Below are positions 19,369-27,718 of a stretch of 64,000 nucleotides of DNA, piece after piece. Both the position numbers and the translations under genes were made by a program. The number at the start of each line of letters is the position of its first letter. Positions within the stretch are counted from its first letter, which is position 1. The stretch is from Enterococcus plantarum (GTDB lineage Bacteria > Bacillota > Bacilli > Lactobacillales > Enterococcaceae), in the NCBI RefSeq assembly GCF_001730295.1, contig NZ_MIKA01000045.1, positions 1 to 64,000 on the forward strand, in the 5' to 3' direction. Under the pieces are notes generated by a model. That model was not told where the DNA came from and searched no databases. It saw only the letters and a list, made by a program, of their open reading frames with translations.

Positions 19369-19577
19369 ATATTTAAAGATACCTTATTCGCATAATGCCG
19401 AATAGGTATCGTTATTCTACAATATATAGTAGCGTAAAATGGCTAGTATTACAATCCTTCTTGGAGGAAGATGATAGTGTTATATTTACTATTCGCTTAT
19501 AGGACAAATTTCTCACGTTTGAATAAATATAATTTCGCTATTTTTTATGTAATAAAGTTTAAATAAAATAAAAAAAA

Positions 19578-21053
19578 TCAATTTTTTTCAAAATAATCTT
19601 CATAAACCAACATTAATTTATCAAAACTCTTAGCATCTGGGATTAGTGGCATAACAATGATCGGAATCGTATCAATATAGATTTCAGGAATATTTGTAAT
19701 AATGCAATCATAAGCAGAAGCTTCTTTTTCCAGCTCATCTAATGACCTAACCTGTAGCGGTGTACAGGAAAAGCGACCTCGTAAATAATAATTAATTCGT
19801 TCAGAGAGCATGTTCATGTAATCCAAACCAGAATTAAATAAAAGGCAGGCTTTCAAGGTAGGAGTGGAATATTCTAATCGGTCAAGTAAGTTTGGCCAAT
19901 GGGTAAACAAAATCGAAATCGCTTCGTAAACCATATATTCTTTATAAGGATTCGCATAAAAAATTGCTTGCAAAGAGTGGATCAGTTCCATTGGAAAATG
20001 ACCATATAAGTTTTTGATACTTGTAAGAAATTCTTTGTTTTTATCATGCAAAATATAGGTTCGTCCATGAATTTGATAGTCTAGGTTATAGAGCCGCATA
20101 AAAATATCATCAAAATTATCACAGTGACAATCCATTTTTTTCTCGATTTCTTGTAGAAGATGTTCGATTTTTTGATACTTTAAAAGAGCATTGCGGTCGC
20201 TTTTCACCAGTTCTCGTAGCGTTTCTATCGAATCAATATATTGATCACTAAAAATTAAATAGAAAAAAATACTTAAATTACTTGCGGATAAAGGTAGCTG
20301 AAATTGGCTATAAAATTCAGCGCAAGCATAGGAATCGTTAAGAATGTCAAATTCTTTTTCTGATAAATCGTGAAGTTGATTGTCACTATTATGTTTTAGC
20401 AGATTGATAATGGTATACGTGTAAAAACGTAGACGATTCAATAAAGAAAAATCTAAGTTGCGCAATGATTCATCTGGAATGGCTTGACTAATAATCTGGA
20501 GGTCAACTTGATCTAAAATAGCTAACTGAGCGGGTGTCAACAAACTTTCAGCTACTCCGTACTTCTCATGAAAATAATGTTGCATAAAATTACAAATACT
20601 ATGTGGATCGCCGACAAGCTGCATTTTTTTTAAGTTAATCGTAAAACCTTCTATTTGAAGGAGTTGATTGACGCGAAGGACGATTCGCTTGATTGTCGAG
20701 ACACTGATGTAAAGATCGTTAGCTAAATCAACGATAGTAGAGAAATTATGTAAGAAAATCTTTTCAATTAACTGGAATTCAACACTATTTTTTATGAACT
20801 TTTGATAAATAATGGTTTTGCAGAATCCAAAATTTGTTGCTAAACGAATACCATATATTTTTGACGATTCAATCGTGGCAGGTGAAAGTACTGTTTCTAA
20901 TTCAACAATATCTGATTTCAACGTTTTTACAGGAACATTTAGAGATTCGGATGCTCTCGTAAAAGAGAGCCAATCGTTATCAGCTAATAGCTCTACTAAC
21001 TCTAATTGACGTTTTGATCGAGAGGAAAGAATTTCTTTCAATAGTATCAACAC
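19578..21053 (-). CDS. Mga-like / PRD-type transcriptional regulator
   Basis: A 491-residue regulator with two N-terminal HTH segments (about 25-60, FTRASESLNVPVKTLKSDI; about 105-140, IVDLANDLYISVSTIKRIVL), then PRD-like helical domains (about 170-390), and a short C-terminal EIIB-like region. The layout is that of Mga/AtxA virulence regulators, whose PRDs can be phosphorylated by the PTS. It is transcribed divergently from the LPMO gene across about 377 bp and is the natural candidate to control it. Confidence 0.8.
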   Translation of the reverse strand: MLILLKEILSSRSKRQLELVELLADNDWLSFTRASESLNVPVKTLKSDIVELETVLSPATIESSKIYGIRLATNFGFCKTIIYQKFIKNSVEFQLIEKIFLHNFSTIVDLANDLYISVSTIKRIVLRVNQLLQIEGFTINLKKMQLVGDPHSICNFMQHYFHEKYGVAESLLTPAQLAILDQVDLQIISQAIPDESLRNLDFSLLNRLRFYTYTIINLLKHNSDNQLHDLSEKEFDILNDSYACAEFYSQFQLPLSASNLSIFFYLIFSDQYIDSIETLRELVKSDRNALLKYQKIEHLLQEIEKKMDCHCDNFDDIFMRLYNLDYQIHGRTYILHDKNKEFLTSIKNLYGHFPMELIHSLQAIFYANPYKEYMVYEAISILFTHWPNLLDRLEYSTPTLKACLLFNSGLDYMNMLSERINYYLRGRFSCTPLQVRSLDELEKEASAYDCIITNIPEIYIDTIPIIVMPLIPDAKSFDKLMLVYEDYFEKN

Positions 21054-21430
21054 TTTCTGTTTTTATGTTATTTTTTTATTTATTCTGCTTATAATGAAGT
21101 AAATATCAAGTTGCACCCTATTTTAACTTGAAACAGTCTATTTTGTCTATATAACCTAGATAATAATGTATTATTTTTTACAAAAGCTCGAAATATATAG
21201 ACCATTTTTTTCTTTTAAGTAGAAAAAAATGACCTTTATAATCGCCATTTTGGGATAACATTTGTAATATTTAGCGTATTTTGTTTGATTGTTATGATTA
21301 TTTTAATAGAAAAGACTGATTTAACCAAGTATTCCTTTTTTATGACGATAAATGACCTCTTTTTTTCTTACAAAACGTTTAAACTAGTGTTAAGCCAATT
21401 GAAGGTGAAACAAATAGATGGGAGACAATT
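21054..21430. promoter_or_regulatory. AT-rich divergent promoter region
   Basis: This 377-bp region lies between the Mga-like regulator and the LPMO gene. It is very A/T rich with many T-tracts, which is common for Mga-type targets. No exact operator could be assigned. Confidence 0.4.
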
Positions 21431-22915
21431 ATGAAGAAAAAGTTATTAGGGTTAGCGTTGATGTCAACAATTATTTTAGGTGGAGCAGGTTTGTTAAATG
21501 CAGATGAAGTGAATGCTCACGGCTATGTAGAAACGCCAGCTGCTCGTGGTTACCAAGGGTCATTAGACAAAAATACTCTGGGCTGGACAGCAGCGATGGA
21601 AAAATATGGGAATGTTATTACAAACCCGCAATCGTTAGAAGCGCCAAAAGGCTTTCCGCAAGCGGGTCCAGAAGATGGCCGTATTGCTTCTGCAAACGGT
21701 GGATTAGGACAAATTTCTGACTTCGTATTAGATGAAACTGGAGCTGACCGTTGGGTGAAGCAAACGGTTAAGACAGGTCAGAATACATTCTCTTGGTATT
21801 ATACTGCGCCTCATAGCACAACGAAATGGCATTACTATATCACTAAAAATGGTTGGAATCCAGAAAAACCAATCGCTAGAAAAGATTTACAATTGATTGG
21901 TGAAGTAAAACATGATGGTTCAACTGCATCAAATAATAAATCACATCAAGTAAATATTCCAGCAGACCACTCTGGCTACCATGTTGTTTTAGCTGTTTGG
22001 GATGTAGCAGATACACCAAATGCCTTTTATAATGTCATTGATGTAAATGTAAAAGGGAATGGAGAAATTACACCGCCAGTTGAAGAGATACCAGCAGCCC
22101 CAACGAATGTCAAAGTATCAGATGTGACGGTTTCCTCCCTGAAATTAACATGGGATACTGTTTCAAATGTAAAAGAATATAATGTATACCGCGATGGAAA
22201 AAAAGTTGCGACAGTTGGTGGAACGCAATTTAATGATACGAATTTAGTTGAAAATACAAGCTACGCTTATCAAGTAGAAGCAGTTGGAACAACTGGTAAA
22301 ATTTCTGAAAAAAGTACAGTTGTTAAAGCAACAACACAAACATCAGAAGCAGAAGACAATCAAAAACCGACAGCACCAACCAACGTTCATTCTATGGGAA
22401 CAACTGAACATTCAGTTGACTTGATGTGGACAAAATCGGCACATTTCTTAGGGGTCAAACAGTATGAAGTGTACCGCGATGGAAAAAAAGTTGCCACGAC
22501 AGAAAAAACAAGCTTTAAAGATACTGGGTTACATGCTGAGACAACGTATAAATACTCAGTGAAAGCCATCAGTGTTGGCGGAAACGTATCAGAGACTAGT
22601 GCTGTATTTTCTGTGAAAACAAAAGAAAAACCAAGTGGTCATTCTACTTGGAAGGCCGACAACGTTTATAATACAGGCGATAAAGTATTCTTCAATGATT
22701 TAGAGTATGAAGCAAAATGGTGGACCAAGGGTGATCGTCCAGACAAATCAGATGCGTGGAGATTACTTTCAGATAAAGTTCTGGAATGGGAAACAAGCAA
22801 AGCGTACAGTGGTGGCGATACCGTAACGTTCCAAGGTCAAACATACAAAGCAAAATGGTGGACAAAAGGCGACCAGCCAGGAACTGTAATAGTTTGGGAA
22901 TCTATTAAGCAATAG
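21431..22915 (+). CDS. multimodular AA10 lytic polysaccharide monooxygenase, chitin-active type
   Basis: Secreted copper enzyme that oxidatively cleaves crystalline polysaccharide, here most likely chitin. The 494 residues open with a signal peptide (1-29, VNA-H), leaving His30 as the mature N-terminus and first copper ligand. The second ligand is His128 in TAPHSTTKWHYYITK. The AA10 domain spans about 30-215. Two fibronectin III modules follow (about 222-300 and 315-395), then two CBM5/12 chitin-binding modules, each with an AKWWTKGD motif (about 400-445 and 450-494). It is divergent from an Mga-like regulator and followed by an IS remnant. Confidence 0.93.
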   Translation: MKKKLLGLALMSTIILGGAGLLNADEVNAHGYVETPAARGYQGSLDKNTLGWTAAMEKYGNVITNPQSLEAPKGFPQAGPEDGRIASANGGLGQISDFVLDETGADRWVKQTVKTGQNTFSWYYTAPHSTTKWHYYITKNGWNPEKPIARKDLQLIGEVKHDGSTASNNKSHQVNIPADHSGYHVVLAVWDVADTPNAFYNVIDVNVKGNGEITPPVEEIPAAPTNVKVSDVTVSSLKLTWDTVSNVKEYNVYRDGKKVATVGGTQFNDTNLVENTSYAYQVEAVGTTGKISEKSTVVKATTQTSEAEDNQKPTAPTNVHSMGTTEHSVDLMWTKSAHFLGVKQYEVYRDGKKVATTEKTSFKDTGLHAETTYKYSVKAISVGGNVSETSAVFSVKTKEKPSGHSTWKADNVYNTGDKVFFNDLEYEAKWWTKGDRPDKSDAWRLLSDKVLEWETSKAYSGGDTVTFQGQTYKAKWWTKGDQPGTVIVWESIKQ

Positions 22916-22944
22916 AGGATATAGAAAAAAAGTGTTAGATAAGA

Positions 22945-23060
22945 TGTACCGACCCTCAAAAGATAGAGCTAAACATCTAACTTTTTGGGGTCTTTTTATA
23001 TGGCAAAATATAGTATGGAATTTAAAATGCAAATTATACAAGAGATGATTTTACACTACT
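22945..23060 (+). mobile_element. truncated IS3-family (IS150-like) left end
   Basis: It starts with the terminal repeat TGTACCGACC, then a hairpin (CTCAAAA...TTTTTGGGG). An orfA start follows at 22999, coding MAKYSMEFKMQIIQEM, the typical N-terminus of IS150-type OrfA, and soon breaks down. It is about 80% identical to the inverted copy at 26172-26265. The hairpin can also act as terminator for the LPMO gene. Confidence 0.75.
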
Positions 23061-23119
23061 TTAAGCGATTTAAAACAAGTACAGTTTTAGTAGAGTGTTA
23101 TCAATTTAATCATTGAATG

Positions 23120-23389
23120 CTAAGAAGATAGCTTATCTAAAGTTTGTTGTTGTTTCTCAAAAGCTTCTGTTACTTTTTTTCCAAACTGACCTTTAACAGC
23201 ACCTTCTACTATTTGAGAGGAAGAAGACAATGCCTTTTTAGCACTTTCTATGGCTGTTTCACCTTGCTTTTTAGATTCTTGTTTCATGTTATGAGATTTC
23301 TGTATCTTGGCTGAACCAATTGCTTGTACACGTATTTTTTCTAAATTCTTTTTTAACTCTTTCAATAATTTTTTTGCTAATTCTTCCAA
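23120..23389 (-). CDS. small helical T7SS partner protein (TIGR04197/DUF3130-like)
   Basis: An 89-residue, entirely helical, Lys/Gln/Ser-rich protein without signal peptide. Length and composition fit the WXG100-like small proteins (TIGR04197/DUF3130 type) that accompany LXG toxins and help target them to the type VII system. The start is TTG at 23389 with AAGGAG upstream. It is the last gene of a five-gene minus-strand run, 12 bp after the DUF3958-like gene. The family assignment rests on size, composition and context. Confidence 0.65.
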   Translation of the reverse strand: MEELAKKLLKELKKNLEKIRVQAIGSAKIQKSHNMKQESKKQGETAIESAKKALSSSSQIVEGAVKGQFGKKVTEAFEKQQQTLDKLSS

Positions 23390-23401
23390 TAGAACAACTC
23401 C

Positions 23402-23710
23402 TTATTCTTTATTTGCTTTTTGGAGGTCATTTCGATAGTCTTGTTCAAGTTTTTCTTGTTGTTGATATAGCTGTTTTTTTGCTCTTGATAACGCTTCGTG
23501 ATAGTCATTTTCTACTTGCATAATTGACTGTTTTGCACGATCGAAAGGCTCGCTATCTACAGCTGACTGTTGAACAATTCGGTAAATATCTGACAACGTT
23601 TCTTGTATTAATTGTTCTCCTGTTCGTTGTGTATTTTTTAGTATATCTTCATCTGCTTCTAGTTCACGGCGTTTTCGCTGATAATCGCCTGTAATCTGTT
23701 CCTCTTTCAT
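23402..23710 (-). CDS. small coiled-coil T7SS partner protein (DUF3958-like)
   Basis: A 102-residue, highly charged protein predicted as one long helical hairpin with no TM or signal. The pattern YQRKRRELEADEDILKNTQR at the N-terminus resembles DUF3958-type proteins encoded next to LXG effectors. The ATG at 23710 follows GGAG and starts 14 bp after the lipase stop codon. Together with the downstream 89-residue protein it probably caps or targets the C-terminal helical domain of the lipase effector; this is by analogy with the two TslA partner proteins of Staphylococcus aureus. Confidence 0.65.
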   Translation of the reverse strand: MKEEQITGDYQRKRRELEADEDILKNTQRTGEQLIQETLSDIYRIVQQSAVDSEPFDRAKQSIMQVENDYHEALSRAKKQLYQQQEKLEQDYRNDLQKANKE

Positions 23711-23724
23711 ACGTTAGCTCCTTG

Positions 23725-24924
23725 TTAAGGCTTTAATTGTTGCGCTAGTTGTTGATCTGTTTGAACCATTTTGTCGATTTTACTCTTGATTTCTTTCGCT
23801 AACGATTCGAATTTTTTATCCATCATTTTTGCCTTATTGATTTTTTGTTGAAAAAATTCGGTTGGTTCACCGACTATTCGTTGTTCAGTAGCTCCTATCG
23901 CTGATAAACTATCCTTCATTTCAGTATCAGACAGTACTTCTATTTGAGAACGGGCTTCCCGTAATGTTTCTTGCCAGATATCTTCTGCATCTGTAATTGC
24001 ATTTTGATATATTTTTATAGCATTAGCCATCGCATTTTGATAAGTTGCTCGACCTGTAGTAACGGCTAGTAACGCCTGTTGATCATCTAAATAAATTTTT
24101 TCATTCTTTGATAGTCCGCCACCACTGGCAGTTAGTTTGGCTTTTAGTTGATCTAACATAGTCAATTGAGTTAAAAATCCACGCATCAGAAAATGACTGG
24201 CTTGTATCATGGCTCCTTCAGAATTTCCTGAACTATCTGAAATTTTTAATTGACCTGTTTTTTCATCAAATGTCCAACTATTTAATTTATGACTATTACC
24301 ATCTATCCATACAATTGTTCCGAAATCATCACTATTTCCAAAACGAGTATTAAAGTCATTCCATAGTGTGACATCATCATTTTTTTGGCGGTAATTTAAA
24401 AATAAGTGAGGATTTTCTTTCATAAATTTTTCCTCCGTTGGTGTTAAGGAACGATATTGAAACCAGCCACTAAAAACCGTTGTTGGTATGTTAAAGTGAG
24501 CGCCTACTTTTAGCATATAAGCTGATTGAGAATAGCCAGTTAGCTGATTAATTGTCCAATTCGGATTGTTGTCGATGAGTTCTCCCACGTACTGTAAAGC
24601 GATGTCTGCTTGAGGAGAACCATTCGGAGACATTCCTTTTACAGCTGCTTTTAAATCGTCAGAGTCACTAGGATAGGTTCCAGCTGCAACGACTGTTACT
24701 TGTCCATAGTCTGGAGTACCATTCACTATGGGAGCTACTGCCATGCCTTGAAACCCGTAGTCCCCATTTTTGACTGAAAGAACTTTGTAATCAAAATTCC
24801 CCAGAGGGAGAATGTCTTCAGGTTTAATTTGCTTCTGTTTCTTTCCGTCATCGCGAACATAATTAGGATCTACTTCATAAACAAAATCATTTAAATCAAC
24901 CAATTCCCTATCTGTAGCCATCAT
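23725..24924 (-). CDS. probable T7SS lipase effector, reversed-LXG layout (TslA-like)
   Basis: A 399-residue protein with no signal peptide. Residues about 1-235 form an alpha/beta-hydrolase (lipase) domain: nucleophile elbow TGYSQSAYM with candidate Ser132 (Ser instead of Gly at the end of GxSxG), and a candidate His212 in WIDGNSHKLNSW. Residues about 240-399 are purely helical and resemble an LXG-type targeting domain placed at the C-terminus. This order, with two small helical proteins after it and a membrane-anchored small protein before it, matches S. aureus TslA loci. The start overlaps the stop of the upstream immunity-like gene (ATGATG). No secretion-machine genes are in the window. 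Confidence 0.72.
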   Translation of the reverse strand: MMATDRELVDLNDFVYEVDPNYVRDDGKKQKQIKPEDILPLGNFDYKVLSVKNGDYGFQGMAVAPIVNGTPDYGQVTVVAAGTYPSDSDDLKAAVKGMSPNGSPQADIALQYVGELIDNNPNWTINQLTGYSQSAYMLKVGAHFNIPTTVFSGWFQYRSLTPTEEKFMKENPHLFLNYRQKNDDVTLWNDFNTRFGNSDDFGTIVWIDGNSHKLNSWTFDEKTGQLKISDSSGNSEGAMIQASHFLMRGFLTQLTMLDQLKAKLTASGGGLSKNEKIYLDDQQALLAVTTGRATYQNAMANAIKIYQNAITDAEDIWQETLREARSQIEVLSDTEMKDSLSAIGATEQRIVGEPTEFFQQKINKAKMMDKKFESLAKEIKSKIDKMVQTDQQLAQQLKP

Positions 24925-25337
24925 ATTTCTCCTTCACTTTTATCAGAATAGATAACCTTTACTGGAGTACTAGTCATTCCACTCTTAATAATATCTCGAA
25001 AATCAGAATCTATAGGTCCGAAACTAGTAAGTTTTTCCTCGTTATCCTTATATATGATATTACCAGTATCTTTTGTTCCATTTTGAGTTGTTATGTTAGA
25101 AGAAAAATGCCAAAAACCAGTTTTTTCATTATATACACCAGACATTTCTGGAATAAATTCAATTTTTTGAACATCTACAAATGTATTTTTTATCTGTTTG
25201 GCTATCTTTTTCTCCATTCTTAAAATTTGTCTTTCGTTCCTCTGCTGTTCATGTTCTTTTTGATTAAAAAACACACTAGCACCTCCTATTAGAATAATGA
25301 TAATAATTCCTATTAGTATCCATATTTTTTTTTGCAA
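24921..25337 (-). CDS. putative membrane-anchored immunity protein (TilA/DUF1433-like)
   Basis: A 138-residue protein with one N-terminal TM helix (about 5-22) and a small extracytoplasmic domain of cystatin-like pattern: a long helix (about 35-60, KKIAKQIKNTFVDVQKIEF) followed by beta strands. It is a paralogue of the protein at 25533-25925 (shared KQIKNTF..V.KIEF core). It overlaps the lipase start, so the two are translationally coupled, as expected of immunity and effector. The TTG at 25337 is chosen over GTG at 25343 for SD spacing (GAGGTG). The family assignment is tentative. Confidence 0.6.
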   Translation of the reverse strand: MQKKIWILIGIIIIILIGGASVFFNQKEHEQQRNERQILRMEKKIAKQIKNTFVDVQKIEFIPEMSGVYNEKTGFWHFSSNITTQNGTKDTGNIIYKDNEEKLTSFGPIDSDFRDIIKSGMTSTPVKVIYSDKSEGEI

Positions 25338-25418
25338 AAGCACACCTCATTTTGAGTTTCTGTTTATAAAATAAGCTATCATGATTTTTATTTTATCATT
25401 TTGTTTATTTTTCCCCAA

Positions 25419-25529
25419 TTAACTATCAGTTTTATCAGTGTATTGGATTTTATTTCCATTATCTTTATAGTTAGGATCAACTTTGTAAACTTCTTGATTT
25501 AAGTCTTTTAATACCTTTTCTGTAGCCAT
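25419..25529 (-). pseudogene. N-terminal fragment of a second lipase effector
   Basis: A 36-codon ORF, starting three bases after the upstream immunity-like gene, is clearly homologous to the start of the intact lipase: MATEKVLKDLNQEVYKVDPN versus MATDRELVDLNDFVYEVDPN. It then runs into a stop at 25419-25421. It has lost the rest of the lipase but kept the start region and spacing to the immunity gene. Confidence 0.75.
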
Positions 25530-25532
25530 TGA

Positions 25533-25925
25533 TTAAAAACTCCTTTCCTCTTTATTAGAGAAAATAACTATAACCTTAGTCTCTGTTAGCCCCTTTTTCA
25601 AAACAGGCAATTCTCCACTTCCTAAATAGGACTCATCAATGTTATCTTTAGGAGACATACTTACTCCAATTTCTGAACTTACGCCATAGCTAGTTGATAC
25701 TGTAACCATAACTTCTGTATAGCCTGTTAATTTATTTTCACCGTATTCCTCATCGAATTCAATTTTTGTCACATTCGCAAAGGTATTTTTAATTTGCTTT
25801 GCAGTTACTGTTTCCATTTTTATTACTTGTTGCTCTTTTCTTTCCTTCGCACTTTGATTAAAAGTAAACAAGCTGACACCTCCAATTAGTACAAGTAAAA
25901 CAATAAACCATTTTTTCTTTTTCAA
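25533..25925 (-). CDS. second putative immunity protein (TilA/DUF1433-like)
   Basis: A 130-residue paralogue of the protein at 24921-25337: an N-terminal TM helix (about 6-22), then a helix with AKQIKNTFANVTKIEF and a beta-rich remainder. The start is TTG at 25925 with AAGGAG upstream. It precedes a truncated lipase start in the same way that the other copy precedes the intact lipase. It may now act as an orphan immunity gene protecting against effectors of other strains; that is inference. Confidence 0.6.
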   Translation of the reverse strand: MKKKKWFIVLLVLIGGVSLFTFNQSAKERKEQQVIKMETVTAKQIKNTFANVTKIEFDEEYGENKLTGYTEVMVTVSTSYGVSSEIGVSMSPKDNIDESYLGSGELPVLKKGLTETKVIVIFSNKEERSF

Positions 25926-26023
25926 AGGCTCATTCTCCTTTAATTATCAGGATCTTAGTGCAAGAATAGATATGTAAAAATAATATTACTCTAAACTGAT
26001 TATCCCAACTAAATTAAAAAGAG

Positions 26024-26175
26024 TCAATGTTTTAATTGTGATAAATCATCTTCATTAGTTGTTAGTATGTCAAAGTGAGCGCCGGCTTTTAGCATATAAG
26101 CAGATTGGGAATAGCCAGATAATTGATTAATCGTCCAAGTGGGATTATTGTCAATAAGATCTCTTACATATGTAC
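26024..26175 (-). pseudogene. internal fragment of a third lipase effector
   Basis: On the minus strand this encodes LIDNNPTWTINQLSGYSQSA and continues YMLKAGAHFDI, matching residues about 116-147 of the intact lipase, including the nucleophile elbow. It then diverges to a short tail ending in a stop at 26024-26026. Its upstream side is cut by the IS remnant at 26172-26265. Confidence 0.75.
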
Positions 26176-26265
26176 AGTTTGCATTTTGAATTTCATACTA
26201 TATTTTTCCATATAAAAAAACTCAAAAAAGTAGATGTTTAAGTCTAACTTTTTGAGGTCGGTACA
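26172..26265 (-). mobile_element. truncated IS3-family left end, inverted relative to 22945
   Basis: Read on the minus strand from 26265, it begins with TGTACCGACCTCAAAAAG and the same hairpin, then an orfA start coding MEKYSMKFKMQ. It breaks off inside orfA at the junction with the lipase fragment. It faces the copy at 22945, so the two ends bracket a 3.3-kb island. Confidence 0.75.
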
Positions 26266-26282
26266 ATTTGAAAATCCTTTTT

Positions 26283-26918
26283 TTATGTTCGTCTATGTGT
26301 GTAAACAGAAGGTTTTCCTTCGAGAACATTGGCAATTTCGACAGCTAATTGTTCTCTTGAAATGGGGTCATATCTTTTGGTAAGTTTTTTGATTCCAGGT
26401 ATTTTTTTTAGAAAATTGATCGCTGCCGCGCTTATCACGGAAGAAAAACGCTCTTTATCCACGACAAGACTAGGGTAAATAATTACCGGTTCACTTGCTT
26501 GTTCTTTGATTAATTGTTCAGCTTGGAGTTTAGCATCCATATAGTTTCTTAACGGGAATGGTGCGCTGTTTGCTGATAGAAATAGAAACTTAGCAGGAGT
26601 TGCTTGTGTGTTCAGATACGTTAAAATAAGTCGAACGGGTTCTAGAATAAAGCGGTCGTAAGTAACATTTTTAGTCGGTTGCTCTCTTAAAATTCCGATT
26701 GCGTCAATGACCCAATCTGCTTTTTGAACAGCTGAATGCCAATGGGTGTCTGTTAAAATGTCAGAGCGAACCCAATGGACTTTTCGTGCCCAATCTGTTG
26801 TTAAGTTACTTGGTTTTCCGTTACGGGAAATGCATAGTACGTTGTGTCCGCGGTCAATCAATTCTTCGGAAAGTTTTTGTCCAATAAAGCCACTGCCGCC
26901 AAAAATAGTTATCTGCAT
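26283..26918 (-). CDS. NAD(P)-binding SDR/NmrA-like protein
   Basis: A 211-residue Rossmann-fold protein of the atypical short-chain dehydrogenase group. The cofactor motif IFGGSGFIGQKL lies at about residues 4-15, then VLCISR at the end of strand 2. There is no clear YxxxK catalytic pair: YMDAK is present in PLRNYMDAKLQAEQL and may serve. Function could be a redox sensor or quinone/NADH-binding protein. AGGAAGAG precedes the ATG. A perfect palindrome lies 127 bp upstream of its start. Confidence 0.8.
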   Translation of the reverse strand: MQITIFGGSGFIGQKLSEELIDRGHNVLCISRNGKPSNLTTDWARKVHWVRSDILTDTHWHSAVQKADWVIDAIGILREQPTKNVTYDRFILEPVRLILTYLNTQATPAKFLFLSANSAPFPLRNYMDAKLQAEQLIKEQASEPVIIYPSLVVDKERFSSVISAAAINFLKKIPGIKKLTKRYDPISREQLAVEIANVLEGKPSVYTHRRT

Positions 26919-27044
26919 TTGCTCTTCCTACTCTCTTCTTGTTATCATGCTAAACCTGTCTTATCGTTAGTTTATCATTATCTATTAAAATGAGACAAAA
27001 AAACGTACGCAAAAGGAATTGACTTCACCTTATTGCATGTAAGA

Positions 27045-27061
27045 TTAGTATTGTATACTAA
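27045..27061. promoter_or_regulatory. 17-bp palindromic operator candidate
   Basis: TTAGTAT-TGT-ATACTAA is a perfect dyad with 7-bp arms. It lies upstream of the minus-strand SDR gene. GTATAC-type dyads are bound by HxlR/MarR-class regulators. The binding protein is unknown. Confidence 0.5.
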
Positions 27062-27145
27062 CTGAAACACCAAAATGATCGCTGATTATAGGCGTGTTTT
27101 TCTATCAAAAACGATTTTGTAGGTAGAAGCCGTTAATTCTTTTGA

Positions 27146-27613
27146 CGTGAAACTATAGTCAATTCTCAACTTTATGAAAAGTTAGGCGTTTTCGTACAGC
27201 ATGATACTTTCTTAGATAAGGATTTGATGCCGAAAACAGCATTATCATTAGATGATTTACTATTGAATCAACATTGGTCTTGGGATTGTATTTTAGGTTC
27301 TTGCTTTATCAAACAAGCAGATATGTTACAAGGGATTTATTACTTTGGTGAACGTTTTTCTTGAGCGGAAAGAGAGCGAAATTTCTTATTCTATGAGCCG
27401 ATGACTGTTTATGAGTCATCTTTATCGGCAAGTGTTGATGCGATTTTAGCAGCAGAATTAGGAATGGAAGAAAAAGCGGTAGAAATGTATCAGCGCACAG
27501 CTCTCTTGGATTTAGATAATTATAATAATGATACTGAAGATGGAGTGCATATCATCTCAATGACAGGGTACTGGCTTACAATCGTGCAAGGCTTTGCCCA
27601 AATGAAGAGTTAA
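27146..27613 (+). pseudogene. GH65 glycoside phosphorylase remnant
   Basis: The C-terminal part of a maltose/kojibiose-phosphorylase-type protein. It shows [39 protein letters not shown], then [32 protein letters not shown] and [11 protein letters not shown], all typical GH65 blocks. The N-terminal two thirds are missing, a TGA at 27362-27364 interrupts the frame, and the catalytic N-terminal portion is lost. It is a relic of a disaccharide-phosphorolysis gene. Confidence 0.85.
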
Positions 27614-27645
27614 AATACGATTTATAATTGAAAGGAATAGTAAAT

Positions 27646-27717
27646 TTGATCGTGAGTATAGGTCTGCTTTTTGTATTGACAATTCTATTATCCTACCTTA
27701 AAATAAAGAAGAAATAG
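27646..27717 (+). CDS. candidate 23-residue hydrophobic peptide
   Basis: The TTG at 27646 is preceded by AAAGGA with about 9-nt spacing. The ORF codes one hydrophobic helix (VSIGLLFVLTILLSYL) ending in KIKKK. It lies just upstream of the copA promoter. It could be a small membrane protein or chance. Confidence 0.3.
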   Translation: MIVSIGLLFVLTILLSYLKIKKK

Positions 27718-27718
27718 A

